Below are positions 9,456 to 18,607 of a DNA stretch of 64,000 nucleotides, one piece after another. Made by a program: the position numbers and the translations under genes. Position 1 is the first letter of the stretch; each line of letters opens with the position of its first letter. Source of the DNA: Vibrio algarum (GTDB lineage: Bacteria > Pseudomonadota > Gammaproteobacteria > Enterobacterales > Vibrionaceae); contig NZ_JAQLOI010000001.1 of NCBI RefSeq assembly GCF_028204155.1, positions 2,170,001 to 2,234,000 of the forward strand. The letters are read 5' to 3'. The notes under the pieces are model-generated. The model was given only the letters and a program-made list of their open reading frames with translations, was not told where the DNA came from and did not search any database.

Positions 9456-11003
9456 ATGCCAAACGAACTGTTACACAAATGGTTATCAACCCTATTGTGG
9501 CTCATTACCGCTTTTATTTGCTTTTACTTTTATGGCATAGGCTCTGCCATTTTGATCCTAGTGGGGCTCGTCATTACAACGGCAATGAATAGAGTATTTA
9601 AACTGCCCGCCCCAGAATTAATTAAAGCAGAAAAAAACACAGATTTAATAGCGCCCCTTATCGCCACTGAAATGAATTATAAGGCTGTTGGCGCTGCTGA
9701 AGTATCATTTGCAATCGATTTGTTGAAAGATAAGGTCAGTTCACAGGTTGCCTCTATTGAGCAAGTCACCCATTCTTCCAGTGCTATAGCATCAACACTG
9801 AGCACAACATCATCGTCTGCTCAACAAACACTACTTGCAGCCCAAGAGATGCATCAACACAGCAGCTCTGGTTTAATTGAACTCAACTCTACACTTGATG
9901 AAATGCGCGAAATCGTTATTGAGACAACCTCCTCCGTTGCCCAAGTGAGTCAATTAGACGACCAAGTAAAACAGATTAAAAACGTCGCTCAGGTTATTGA
10001 AGAGATTGCATCACAGACTAATTTACTCGCACTTAATGCCGCTATAGAAGCCGCCCGTGCTGGTGAATACGGCCGCGGATTCGCTGTTGTCGCAGATGAA
10101 GTCAGAGGGCTTGCAGAGCGCACGTCACAAAGTACCGATGAAGTATCAAAAATCGTTAATCAAGTTCTGACTGAAACTCAAGATGTCACCAATTCCATTC
10201 AAAGTCTGTCGACTAAGGTAAGTAGTGGTTCTCAGAGTTTGCAAAAAGTGGAAGGACAGCTCTCTACCATTGCTTCACTTGCACAAAATGTTGAAAACCA
10301 AGTTTCTGATATAACCTCCGGTGTCGTGTCTAATGAAGAAGGCATCCAACAAATATCGACCTCTATCAACTTTGTACAGGAAGAACTATCGCAAAGTGAC
10401 GAACAACTATTAAAACTTCAATCTGAGGCACAAAAGCTAATGGAAATGGCAGAACATAGTAATGCTGTGTTGGTGCAACATTACGAGCAAAGTGTGCACT
10501 GGCCAGTCTATAAACTCGCCGAAAGACTTGCAGAGCAAATTTCATCTGCATTTGAAAGGGATATTGAATCAAGAGCTATATCGGAAACTGACTTATTTGA
10601 TCGCCAATACAAACTGATACCCGGAACAAACCCCAATAAATATCACAGCCGATATGACACCTACTGTGACAAGCTACTTCCTTCACTTCAAGAACCTATT
10701 CTTGCCGAGCATGAAGAATTAGTTTATGCCATCGCCAATGACAACAAAGGCTACGTACCCACTCACAATAATCAATTTTGTGAACCGTTAACGGGTGATC
10801 CTGAAATCGACATGTTAAAAAACCGCACAAAACGGTTATTTAACGACAGAGTTGGATTGCGCTGTGGTGGGCACACCAAAACCATGTTGCTACAAACCTA
10901 TAAAAGAGATACCGGAGAAGTGATGCATGACTTATCGGTACCTATCCTAGTAAAAGGCAGGCATTGGGGCTCTGTAAGACTGGGTTACCGTCCATTACTA
11001 TAG
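9456..11003 (+). CDS. Methyl-accepting chemotaxis protein with a C-terminal sensory domain
   Basis: This 515-residue protein has two N-terminal hydrophobic segments close together (about 12-45) with almost no periplasmic loop, then a long coiled coil. The conserved MCP hairpin tip is at about 182-225 (EEIASQTNLLALNAAIEAAR, then FAVVADEVRGLAERT), which contacts CheA and CheW. After the signalling domain it has a further domain of about 150 residues with NRTKRLFNDRVGLRCG and HDLSVPILVKGRHWGSVRLG. The ending resembles that of Cache-type sensor domains but here must be cytoplasmic. Sensing probably occurs inside the cell or at the membrane. The gene is monocistronic by appearance. Confidence 0.9.
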   Translation: MPNELLHKWLSTLLWLITAFICFYFYGIGSAILILVGLVITTAMNRVFKLPAPELIKAEKNTDLIAPLIATEMNYKAVGAAEVSFAIDLLKDKVSSQVASIEQVTHSSSAIASTLSTTSSSAQQTLLAAQEMHQHSSSGLIELNSTLDEMREIVIETTSSVAQVSQLDDQVKQIKNVAQVIEEIASQTNLLALNAAIEAARAGEYGRGFAVVADEVRGLAERTSQSTDEVSKIVNQVLTETQDVTNSIQSLSTKVSSGSQSLQKVEGQLSTIASLAQNVENQVSDITSGVVSNEEGIQQISTSINFVQEELSQSDEQLLKLQSEAQKLMEMAEHSNAVLVQHYEQSVHWPVYKLAERLAEQISSAFERDIESRAISETDLFDRQYKLIPGTNPNKYHSRYDTYCDKLLPSLQEPILAEHEELVYAIANDNKGYVPTHNNQFCEPLTGDPEIDMLKNRTKRLFNDRVGLRCGGHTKTMLLQTYKRDTGEVMHDLSVPILVKGRHWGSVRLGYRPLL

Positions 11004-11077
11004 GAATTATTTATCACGAGCCCTTGCGATTATTCCTTGACGTTATATTCTTAAGTTATTAATTTTATTAATATACC

Positions 11078-11114
11078 AAGGTGATTCGATAGTTACACTC
11101 TATTGATTCACCTT
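11078..11114 (+). promoter_or_regulatory. Hairpin in the leader of the HD-GYP response regulator gene
   Basis: Two 15-base arms (11078-11092 and 11100-11114) pair at 13 positions around a 7-nt loop, starting AAGGTGATTC and ending GATTCACCTT. The hairpin lies 75 to 129 bases after the chemoreceptor stop and about 20 bases before the next start. No T tract follows, so a classical terminator is unlikely; an operator or an mRNA leader structure fits better. Confidence 0.45.
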
Positions 11115-11135
11115 AATTAGGCGTGGAAAGAGACT

Positions 11136-12158
11136 ATGTCAGATAAACCTATCGTACTTTTGGTGGACGATACACCGGGAAATTTAGATGTTCTGATTGG
11201 TGTGTTGAATCGCCACTATCAAACACGTATTGCAATTAATGGCCCACTCGCGATAAAGCTAGCTCAAATGCAACCCCAACCAGACATTATTCTGCTCGAT
11301 ATTATGATGCCTGATATGGATGGGTATCAAGTCTGTGAAATCCTTAAATCTAATCCCGCCACCTCTCAAATTCCCATCATATTCGTAACGGCAAAAATAT
11401 CACCAGAAGATGAGATTAAAGGGTTAGAACTTGGTGCTGCTGACTATTTAACAAAACCGATAACCCCCGCCATCGCGCAGCAACGCATCAAAACTCAGCT
11501 ATCTCTTTATGATCAAAAGAGATCCTTATACGAAAAAGTATTGGAACAGACGAAAGAGATCAACCACAGCAAATTGGAAACTATCCATAGTCTGGGCAGA
11601 GCAGCAGAGTATAAAGATAACGAAACAGGTATGCACGTCATGCGCATGAGTCGATACTGTCACGTTTTAGCACTCGCGGTAGGGATGAGCCAAGAAGATG
11701 CCGACACATTACGCGATGCTGCGCCTATGCATGATGTGGGTAAAATTGGTATTCCAGACAGTGTTCTACTTAAACCTGGTAAACTTGACCGCGAGGAATG
11801 GTCCACAATGCAAACACATGTAGAGATAGGTGTCAGTATTTTAGGCCAGTACAGTGATTCTAAATTAATGTTAATGGCGATAGATGTCGCCCAAAACCAC
11901 CATGAAAAATGGGACGGAAGTGGTTACCCTAAAGGTATCAAAGAACAAGAAATTCCAATTACAGGAAGAATCGCGGCTGTCGCGGATGTTTTTGATGCGC
12001 TTACTTCTGAACGACCATATAAAGAGGCTTGGCCAGTTGAAAAAGCGGTTAATTTGTTAACTGAAGAGAGAGGTAAACATTTTGACCCACAGATTGTCGA
12101 TCTATTTATCGAAAATCTAGATGAAATGTTAGACATTAAATCTCAATTCAAAGACTAA
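11136..12158 (+). CDS. Response regulator with HD-GYP output (cyclic-di-GMP phosphodiesterase)
   Basis: The 340-residue protein has an N-terminal receiver domain (about 5-120) with the acidic pocket D11-D12, phospho-acceptor D55 in LLDIMMPDMDG and a later VTAK lysine. A helical linker leads to an HD-GYP domain (about 145-335) with H199-D200 in MHDVGKIG, HHEKWDGSGYPKG (GYP at 263-265) and the later DVFDALTSERPYK motif. All signature residues of active HD-GYP c-di-GMP phosphodiesterases can be seen. The next gene, a giant hybrid kinase, starts one base after this stop codon. The regulator is therefore the probable phosphorylation target of that kinase's Hpt domain, linking an external signal to c-di-GMP level. 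Confidence 0.93.
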   Translation: MSDKPIVLLVDDTPGNLDVLIGVLNRHYQTRIAINGPLAIKLAQMQPQPDIILLDIMMPDMDGYQVCEILKSNPATSQIPIIFVTAKISPEDEIKGLELGAADYLTKPITPAIAQQRIKTQLSLYDQKRSLYEKVLEQTKEINHSKLETIHSLGRAAEYKDNETGMHVMRMSRYCHVLALAVGMSQEDADTLRDAAPMHDVGKIGIPDSVLLKPGKLDREEWSTMQTHVEIGVSILGQYSDSKLMLMAIDVAQNHHEKWDGSGYPKGIKEQEIPITGRIAAVADVFDALTSERPYKEAWPVEKAVNLLTEERGKHFDPQIVDLFIENLDEMLDIKSQFKD

Positions 12159-12159
12159 A

Positions 12160-15100
12160 GTGATTCAATATATGTGGTGCCATTTAGCCCGACTATTAGT
12201 TTCTCTGTTATTAATTTCCTTATCAGCAAATGCGAACGAACCATTCGATTCGCTTTCTAACCAACAGAAAGATTGGTTAGATAAAAAACAGTCTCTGACT
12301 GTTGTCGCTTTGTCTAATAGAGCACCCTATTCTTATCTAGATAATAATGGTGAATTATCAGGTCTAGTTAAAGATTACAGCGCCTTACTGGCGCAAGCCT
12401 ATAACATCGATATCGATTTCTTAGTCGTAGACAATGAACAACAAGTACGTAATGCAATCAAAGCTGGCAAAGCCGACTTTTATCTCTTTTCAAGTACCTT
12501 TCTCAAGCCTGTTCCAGAGTTTTCCATTTCAAAAGCGATGGTTCCATTTCAATTATCTATTATTTCATCAAGGCCTCACGGTGTAATAAGTAAAGTACGT
12601 CAGCTAGAAAATAAAAAGATTGCTATTATTGCTGGCAGCAATGACATCTTAGCTACTCCCGAATTTGCAACTCAATATAATGTCGTTGGCTATGATACTT
12701 TGATCGACGCGCTGCGAGCATTAAGCCAAGGGGATATTGATGCACTTGTTACTGAACCCATCAGTGCGATGGACCAAGGACAAAAGCTCGGTATAAAAGG
12801 GTTGGTCTCGGTGCAACCAGTCCAAAAGTGGAATAGACTCAACGCTGGTGCACTAATAAATAGTAATAATGCTGTACTTACTTCTATTATTAACCATTTT
12901 GTAGACACTCTTAACTACTCAGACAAAAACCGTTTACTCAAAAAATGGATTTCACCATCTCCATACCGACCTAGCCTATCTGGCGTCTTTAGTTATGGGC
13001 TTGCACCGTATGCCTACTCTGATAGTACGACCATGGGATTGCAATACTCAGTAATCCAACACATACTTTTGGAAATGGGATATCAAATAGGTCAAGTCGA
13101 TACCCTACCCACAGCAGCTAGACAAAACGCAATCAAACAAGACCCTTCTATAGACTTTGTTATTGACTTAGATGACGCGCAAGCGGCAAAACGGGAATTT
13201 ACCCAATCAGTCATGAAACTAAACTATATTCCCGTTACCTTAGCGGCTCGACAACTCAATCTAAACAGCAACGGACAAAGCCTCCATGTTTCAGCGGTAC
13301 TTTATGATGATAAATCAATAGGGCGTAATGCGGTCACAAAAATGACACAACAATTGAAACCCGCTTCTTTAGAGTTCGAACATGACATTGGCAATGCCAT
13401 TGAACAGCTTAAAGCGCAAACTATAGATGTATTGCTGATTGAAAAAAGAGTTCTAGAGTGGTTCGTCATACATAGCGGTACGGTAGATCCAAGCACCTTG
13501 CAATACCATCCAGACCAATCAAGTTGGTTTACAGTGCCCATTGAGTTTGGTGATGATGGTATTCGAAAGCAATTTGACGCTGCTTTTCAATACCTTGCAA
13601 ACGATTCATCTCGAATTGAAGATCTTATTTCTATCAATCTTAATAAAGATTTACGGGAGCATATCAAAAAAGCAAAAATACTAGCGTATGTTGCAGGTCT
13701 ATACGTTGTAGACAAAGAGATAGGTGATTTCACCAGTATATTGAATCTGTTTGACCTGCAGTCAGAAGCTGACTACGTAGAATTGTATAGCAACTCCTCG
13801 CTTCCTCCCGAACGTTCTTGGCAAGTTGAAAACAATCAAATGGTCATGACCGCAGACAAAATAGATGCTCGGCAACACACATCGGTTACACAGCAGATCT
13901 TTTACAGAACAACAAACGGAGATCGAAAAGCAGGTTTTCTCAAAGTCTATTTTGATGTTAATAAATTACTAAGTGATCACGCATATTTCCCATCTTTAGG
14001 TGCACTGGATGAACTTGAAAGCGACACCTATAACTATATTTCTAAGCTCTACCAAAGTCATGGCCTAAGTGGCGAAGTACTCAACTTAAATAAACAAGAA
14101 AGAGAGTGGCTCACCAATAACCGTCAAGTAGATATCGGTATTGACCCTAATGCCCTGCCATACGAACGCTTAGACGCCAACGGGGAATACTCCGGAATGA
14201 TCAATGATTACTTGCAACTCATCAAAACCAAAACAGGTCTCAACATTGATATCACTAGAGTTAAAAACTGGAGTGGTACGATGGCTCTTGCCGATTATGG
14301 TTTAGTTGATTTAGTCTCTGCCGCTGTAGAAAACCAAACACTTACAGAAAATTATCGTCATACTGAACCTCTTTTTTCAAGCCGCCTTGCGATTGCTTCA
14401 ACGTTTAACCATTCTGATTTAGAACTTAAGAATGCCAATGGGATGGCGATTGGACTGCTAACTAGTTCAGCAAATACGCAGTCCATCATGACTGCGTTTC
14501 CTAACGTTAATTGGAAATTGGTCGCTAATACTGAAGAAGGGCTAGAGAAAATTAAAGCGGGTGAGTTGGTTGGTATGATAGACACCTTACACGTGCTCAA
14601 TTACTTAATAAATACACTTGGCTATAATGATCTGAAAATAGTAAACAGAATCGATTATTACGTCACACCGAGTTTCCATGTCTTAAAAAATAAACCTATA
14701 TTATTAACCATTTTAAACAAAGCAATTCTCTCCATTAGCGCTTCTGAACACAAAAAAATAGAAACAAAATGGAGCGCGCCAAAGGCGATTGAGCGAATAA
14801 ACTATCAGCTTGTTTATACCATTGCTGGCTTCTCAGTTTTTATTTTACTCCTAATTTTTGCTTGGAATAGGCAACTAAAAAAGCAAATCAACATCGCAAA
14901 TGAAGCCAAAAAGAAACTCGAACAAGCCCAGAATCAGCTTTACACCATCCTCAATACATCCCCTATTGCCGCTAGTGTCATTATTGACGGTAAAGTTATA
15001 TACATTAACGAAACCGCAAAACGATTATTCCAAATAGATGATGAGCTGGTCGCCGATTTCGACGTAAACACAATCTATAGCGACCCCACAGCGCGACATG

Positions 15101-17067
15101 AAATGACCCAACGTATGGCCTCAGATGGTAAAATAGAAAGTACTGAACTCGTGTTAAAAAAAACAGATGGTCAGATATTTACAGCGTTAACCAGCTACTA
15201 TCAACTTGATATAAATGGAAAATTAGCGAACTTGTTCTGGGCTTATGATATTTCAGAACTGAAACGATTAAACCATCAACTCGAAGAAGCCAAAATCGAA
15301 GCGGACAGCGCCAATAAAGCTAAGTCGGACTTTCTTGCAAACATGAGCCACGAGATCCGCACCCCTATGAACGCTATCATTGGCATGTCTTATCTCGCTA
15401 TTCCAGAAATCACCAATAAGATCGCAAAAAATTATGTCGAAAAAGTCCACTATTCCGCACAATCGTTACTCACTATCATCAACGACATCTTAGACCTATC
15501 TAAGATTGAATCGGGCCACCTTGAGTTTGAGTCAATACCATTTCAGCTGTCCAAGCCTTTAAAGGATGTTGATCAGCTTATGCAGATTAAAGCGCAAGAG
15601 AAAGGTATTGAATTCACTACCTTTGAGGATGAAGGCTGTAATCAATTATTACTTGGCGATCCATTACGCTTGTTTCAGGTAATTCTCAACTTGGTCAGCA
15701 ACGCCGTTAAATTTACTGACCAAGGTAGCGTTAAAATATTTGCAAAGGTTATAAAGAGCAAACAAGATACCGCTGAAATTACCGTTTCAGTACAAGATAC
15801 TGGTATTGGCATCTCCCAAGAAAATATAGAACACCTTTTCGATGCATTTTCACAAGCTGACACTTCCACGACACGTAAATATGGCGGTACGGGACTCGGC
15901 TTAAATATCAGTCAGAAACTGTTGAATGGTATGGGTAGTACTATGGAAGTCTCAAGTGAGCATGGCGTAGGCAGTCAGTTTTCCTTTTGCTTAACCCTTC
16001 CCTTTGCCAACCAAGAACAGATTGATTTGCATTCTGAAATGATCAAAGAAAACAGCAAATCAATCCAATTCAAGGGGCAACGCCTTTTATTAGTCGAGGA
16101 TAACGAATTCAACCAAGAATTAGCCATAGCGATGTTAAACAAGATAAATCTTCATGCTGATATCGCTAGCGATGGCTCACAAGCGGTTACATTAGCAAGT
16201 GAAAATGAATATCCATTGGTACTTATGGATTTACAAATGCCTATTATGGACGGCTACCAAGCAACCAATGAAATTAGAAAAAATGATATAGAAATTCCTA
16301 TTCTTGCCATGTCAGCGAACGTGTTATCTGACGTAAAAGAAAGAGCAACACTTGCCGGAATGAACGGTTTTATTGAAAAGCCAGTAGAGTTAACTATATT
16401 AGCGAAAACCCTTAGCAATTGGTTGGAGTTTGAACGTTTTGAGTCTGAATCAGACCCCACAATGCAACCCCCATCAATACAAGAAACACCAAGTGTATTC
16501 TCATTACATTCAGCCAATATCTTTACCAACGGCGATACTGCCTTGCTTAATAAATTGATTACCAAATTCATTAAAAACGCGCCTACTCAACTAGAAAGCA
16601 TACAACAAAGTTGCCTTAAAGGCGCACTATCAGAAGGTGAGCTAACAGCGCATACGCTAAAGAGCATGGCAGCTAGCATAGGGGCTCAACAACTTAGCGC
16701 AACAATGCAGATCATCGAGACGCTCTGTGCAAGTTCAGTCAACACACCTAAGCTCCCTGAGGCTATTTTGACCGCCACAGATCAATTAGCACAACTGTTG
16801 CCACACTTAGATGAGAACCTAATTTCCAATGTCGAAACTACCGCTGTCCCTCCACAAAGCGACACCAACACCATATCAAACGCAGAGTTGTTAGCGATAA
16901 AAGAAAAAGTACAAACTTATGACGGCGCGGCTATCACTATGCTAGACCAAGCAATTGAAAAAAATAATGCGCACTCAGAAAAGACTGAAAAGGTCAAAAA
17001 TGCGCTTGAGAGATATGATTTTGAGCAAGCACTTTCCGTCATTGACGAAATGCTAAAGGAGCACTAA
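12160..17067 (+). CDS. BvgS/EvgS-like hybrid sensor histidine kinase with several periplasmic binding-protein domains
   Basis: This 1635-residue protein starts at GTG 12160 or ATG 12172, both before a signal peptide (LARLLVSLLLISLSANA). The periplasmic part has an SBP_bac_3-type domain (about 45-265), a second divergent binding-protein-like region (about 270-480), an unassigned stretch (about 480-640) and a third clear SBP domain (about 650-880). One membrane helix (about 882-903) leads to a PAS domain (about 925-1035) and a HisKA domain with H1064 in MSHEIRTPM. A GHKL ATPase domain, a receiver with D1357 and an Hpt domain with H1498 follow. The phosphorelay order H-D-H is complete. It is nearly fused in layout to the upstream HD-GYP regulator, its likely partner. 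BvgS normally has two Venus-flytrap domains; the extra region here is unusual. The ligand is unknown; amino acids or related small molecules are typical of this SBP family. Confidence 0.92.
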   Translation: MIQYMWCHLARLLVSLLLISLSANANEPFDSLSNQQKDWLDKKQSLTVVALSNRAPYSYLDNNGELSGLVKDYSALLAQAYNIDIDFLVVDNEQQVRNAIKAGKADFYLFSSTFLKPVPEFSISKAMVPFQLSIISSRPHGVISKVRQLENKKIAIIAGSNDILATPEFATQYNVVGYDTLIDALRALSQGDIDALVTEPISAMDQGQKLGIKGLVSVQPVQKWNRLNAGALINSNNAVLTSIINHFVDTLNYSDKNRLLKKWISPSPYRPSLSGVFSYGLAPYAYSDSTTMGLQYSVIQHILLEMGYQIGQVDTLPTAARQNAIKQDPSIDFVIDLDDAQAAKREFTQSVMKLNYIPVTLAARQLNLNSNGQSLHVSAVLYDDKSIGRNAVTKMTQQLKPASLEFEHDIGNAIEQLKAQTIDVLLIEKRVLEWFVIHSGTVDPSTLQYHPDQSSWFTVPIEFGDDGIRKQFDAAFQYLANDSSRIEDLISINLNKDLREHIKKAKILAYVAGLYVVDKEIGDFTSILNLFDLQSEADYVELYSNSSLPPERSWQVENNQMVMTADKIDARQHTSVTQQIFYRTTNGDRKAGFLKVYFDVNKLLSDHAYFPSLGALDELESDTYNYISKLYQSHGLSGEVLNLNKQEREWLTNNRQVDIGIDPNALPYERLDANGEYSGMINDYLQLIKTKTGLNIDITRVKNWSGTMALADYGLVDLVSAAVENQTLTENYRHTEPLFSSRLAIASTFNHSDLELKNANGMAIGLLTSSANTQSIMTAFPNVNWKLVANTEEGLEKIKAGELVGMIDTLHVLNYLINTLGYNDLKIVNRIDYYVTPSFHVLKNKPILLTILNKAILSISASEHKKIETKWSAPKAIERINYQLVYTIAGFSVFILLLIFAWNRQLKKQINIANEAKKKLEQAQNQLYTILNTSPIAASVIIDGKVIYINETAKRLFQIDDELVADFDVNTIYSDPTARHEMTQRMASDGKIESTELVLKKTDGQIFTALTSYYQLDINGKLANLFWAYDISELKRLNHQLEEAKIEADSANKAKSDFLANMSHEIRTPMNAIIGMSYLAIPEITNKIAKNYVEKVHYSAQSLLTIINDILDLSKIESGHLEFESIPFQLSKPLKDVDQLMQIKAQEKGIEFTTFEDEGCNQLLLGDPLRLFQVILNLVSNAVKFTDQGSVKIFAKVIKSKQDTAEITVSVQDTGIGISQENIEHLFDAFSQADTSTTRKYGGTGLGLNISQKLLNGMGSTMEVSSEHGVGSQFSFCLTLPFANQEQIDLHSEMIKENSKSIQFKGQRLLLVEDNEFNQELAIAMLNKINLHADIASDGSQAVTLASENEYPLVLMDLQMPIMDGYQATNEIRKNDIEIPILAMSANVLSDVKERATLAGMNGFIEKPVELTILAKTLSNWLEFERFESESDPTMQPPSIQETPSVFSLHSANIFTNGDTALLNKLITKFIKNAPTQLESIQQSCLKGALSEGELTAHTLKSMAASIGAQQLSATMQIIETLCASSVNTPKLPEAILTATDQLAQLLPHLDENLISNVETTAVPPQSDTNTISNAELLAIKEKVQTYDGAAITMLDQAIEKNNAHSEKTEKVKNALERYDFEQALSVIDEMLKEH

Positions 17068-17070
17068 AAA

Positions 17071-17391
17071 CTAATTCTTGAGATTTTTAATAATCCGATA
17101 AGTAAAAGGGTTCGACACACTAAACTTGGAACCTTTTACAAATATCGTCCCCTGCTTTATCGCATCAGAGACCTCTAATCTCGTTTTGGTGATCATTTTA
17201 AAATTGACGGCCATGTAGATCATTAACCCTAACCATAGCGCTATTGATACGGTTCTTAATCCTTGGATGTCCAAAAACAAATTTGAGATGACAGCAGTGG
17301 CTAATGCAGCTGTGAAAAAATAGTAAAAATATGGCTTTTGTACGATGATAATCTCTTCTTCGTTTTCTTCTCTTTCGAACATGAGACCCAT
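17071..17391 (-). CDS. Small two-helix membrane protein of unknown function
   Basis: The frame encodes about 106 residues from ATG 17391, which has GAGG five bases upstream; an in-frame TTG at 17406 has no better site. The N-terminus is acidic (REENEEE). Two hydrophobic segments follow (about residues 23-40 and 48-65), with a basic soluble C-terminus. No family is recognised. The stop lies only 3 bases from the convergent stop of the hybrid kinase. Confidence 0.55.
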   Translation of the reverse strand: MGLMFEREENEEEIIIVQKPYFYYFFTAALATAVISNLFLDIQGLRTVSIALWLGLMIYMAVNFKMITKTRLEVSDAIKQGTIFVKGSKFSVSNPFTYRIIKNLKN

Positions 17392-17512
17392 GGTCACCTC
17401 AATCAATTAACAGTTTTATAAATAAATATATTAATTGATTCTCTCTGATGACACGTTGACCCGGCTCTTAAAGACACGTTTTTTATTTGTACCTTAATGG
17501 CGCAATGCTGGG

Positions 17513-17725
17513 TTATTTCTTAATTTGCCTACGAACGGCTTTTCTATCGCTAACCAACTCTAAGATATTTAATTTAGTTTCGTCTGAGGCTCCAGACCAC
17601 TTTAAAATCTCAGTCAAGCTTCTATAGCAGCCAATACAGATATCATTATCATCCAGACAGCAATGACGGATACAGGGTGAAAGTGGTGGTATTGGTTGGC
17701 CTTGCTTGCCGGTGGTTCCCGCCAT
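17513..17725 (-). CDS. DUF1289 small cysteine-rich protein
   Basis: The 70-residue product starts at ATG 17725, chosen because GAGG lies 6 bases upstream; longer in-frame starts give a non-conserved N-terminus. The DUF1289 pattern is present: SPCIRHCCLDDNDICIGCYR, with four or more cysteines, followed by a W-containing helix (EILKWSGAS) and a basic tail. The family is widespread in proteobacteria, is likely metal-binding and has no firmly established function. It follows the dioxygenase gene by about 90 bases on the same strand and may be co-transcribed with it. A second DUF1289 gene lies at 28746-29003. Confidence 0.8.
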   Translation of the reverse strand: MAGTTGKQGQPIPPLSPCIRHCCLDDNDICIGCYRSLTEILKWSGASDETKLNILELVSDRKAVRRQIKK

Positions 17726-17815
17726 ATGGTGCCTCAACATAAATATTTTCTTCACCATTATATTAGCAGTTACAACAAACACCACCAGCCTAGCAGTCCA
17801 TCACCGCAATTAAGT

Positions 17816-18607
17816 TCAACTGAACAAATAAGCATCCATTGCCAATACATCATTTTCGATATCCTGATGAACTCGCTCAACATATATTAGGTCACTGCTA
17901 CCTAACGCGGCAATCAATGGTAAAAAATGCTCTTGAGTAGGATGGTTAAACCTTGCATGTGGCGCTTCATGTTCATAATTCAGTAATGACTCTATATCTC
18001 GAGCCTGCAATTTGTCATGCACCCATCCGGTAAATTCATTTACCATCTCGGTACGGTTTTGGGTTGGTTGAGGATTAAATAGCTCCCTGAGGTTATGGCT
18101 AATACCCCCAGATCCAACAATCAACACACCCTGATCACGGAGGTCCGAGATAATCTCACCGTATTGAAAATTCTTTTCCGCACCTAGTTCACTGTTTATC
18201 GATATTTGTACAACGGGAACATTCGCTTTGGGAAACATCAGACGAAGTGGTATCCAAACACCGTGGTCCCATCCCTGATCATCACTGAGTGTTGGAACTA
18301 AATCGGCTTTAACAAACTTGTTGGCTATTTGCTTAGCGAGAGTAGGATCACCCGAAGCAGGATAGTTAACCGCATATAACTGCGGTGGGAAACCATAAAA
18401 ATCGTGTACCGTTTTCGGGTTCGTCCCACTCGTAATAATGATGTCGCTTGCTCTATCTAAATGCGCGGAAAAAACCACAATAGCAGTGGGTATTGGCAGT
18501 TCTTTACCCAGTTTTTGCAAAAACTCAGACGTTGTGCTTTTTTCTACCGCCATCATTGGCGAGCCATGAGACACAAACAACACAGGCGATTTGGTTATGT
18601 TTGTCAT
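17816..18607 (-). CDS. ygiD: DODA/LigB-type class III extradiol dioxygenase (YgiD-like)
   Basis: The 263-residue protein matches the 4,5-DOPA dioxygenase family in length and motifs: H14 in FVSHGSP, H49 in FSAHLD, GWDHGVWIPL and GISHNLREL. These supply the metal-binding and acid-base histidines. The family cleaves catechol-type aromatic rings, and E. coli YgiD does so with L-DOPA; the natural substrate here is unknown. Its start overlaps the stop of the upstream glutathionyl-hydroquinone reductase gene by 4 bases (ATGA type). The two proteins are therefore translationally coupled, which suggests joint handling of quinone or catechol compounds. Confidence 0.87.
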   Translation of the reverse strand: MTNITKSPVLFVSHGSPMMAVEKSTTSEFLQKLGKELPIPTAIVVFSAHLDRASDIIITSGTNPKTVHDFYGFPPQLYAVNYPASGDPTLAKQIANKFVKADLVPTLSDDQGWDHGVWIPLRLMFPKANVPVVQISINSELGAEKNFQYGEIISDLRDQGVLIVGSGGISHNLRELFNPQPTQNRTEMVNEFTGWVHDKLQARDIESLLNYEHEAPHARFNHPTQEHFLPLIAALGSSDLIYVERVHQDIENDVLAMDAYLFS

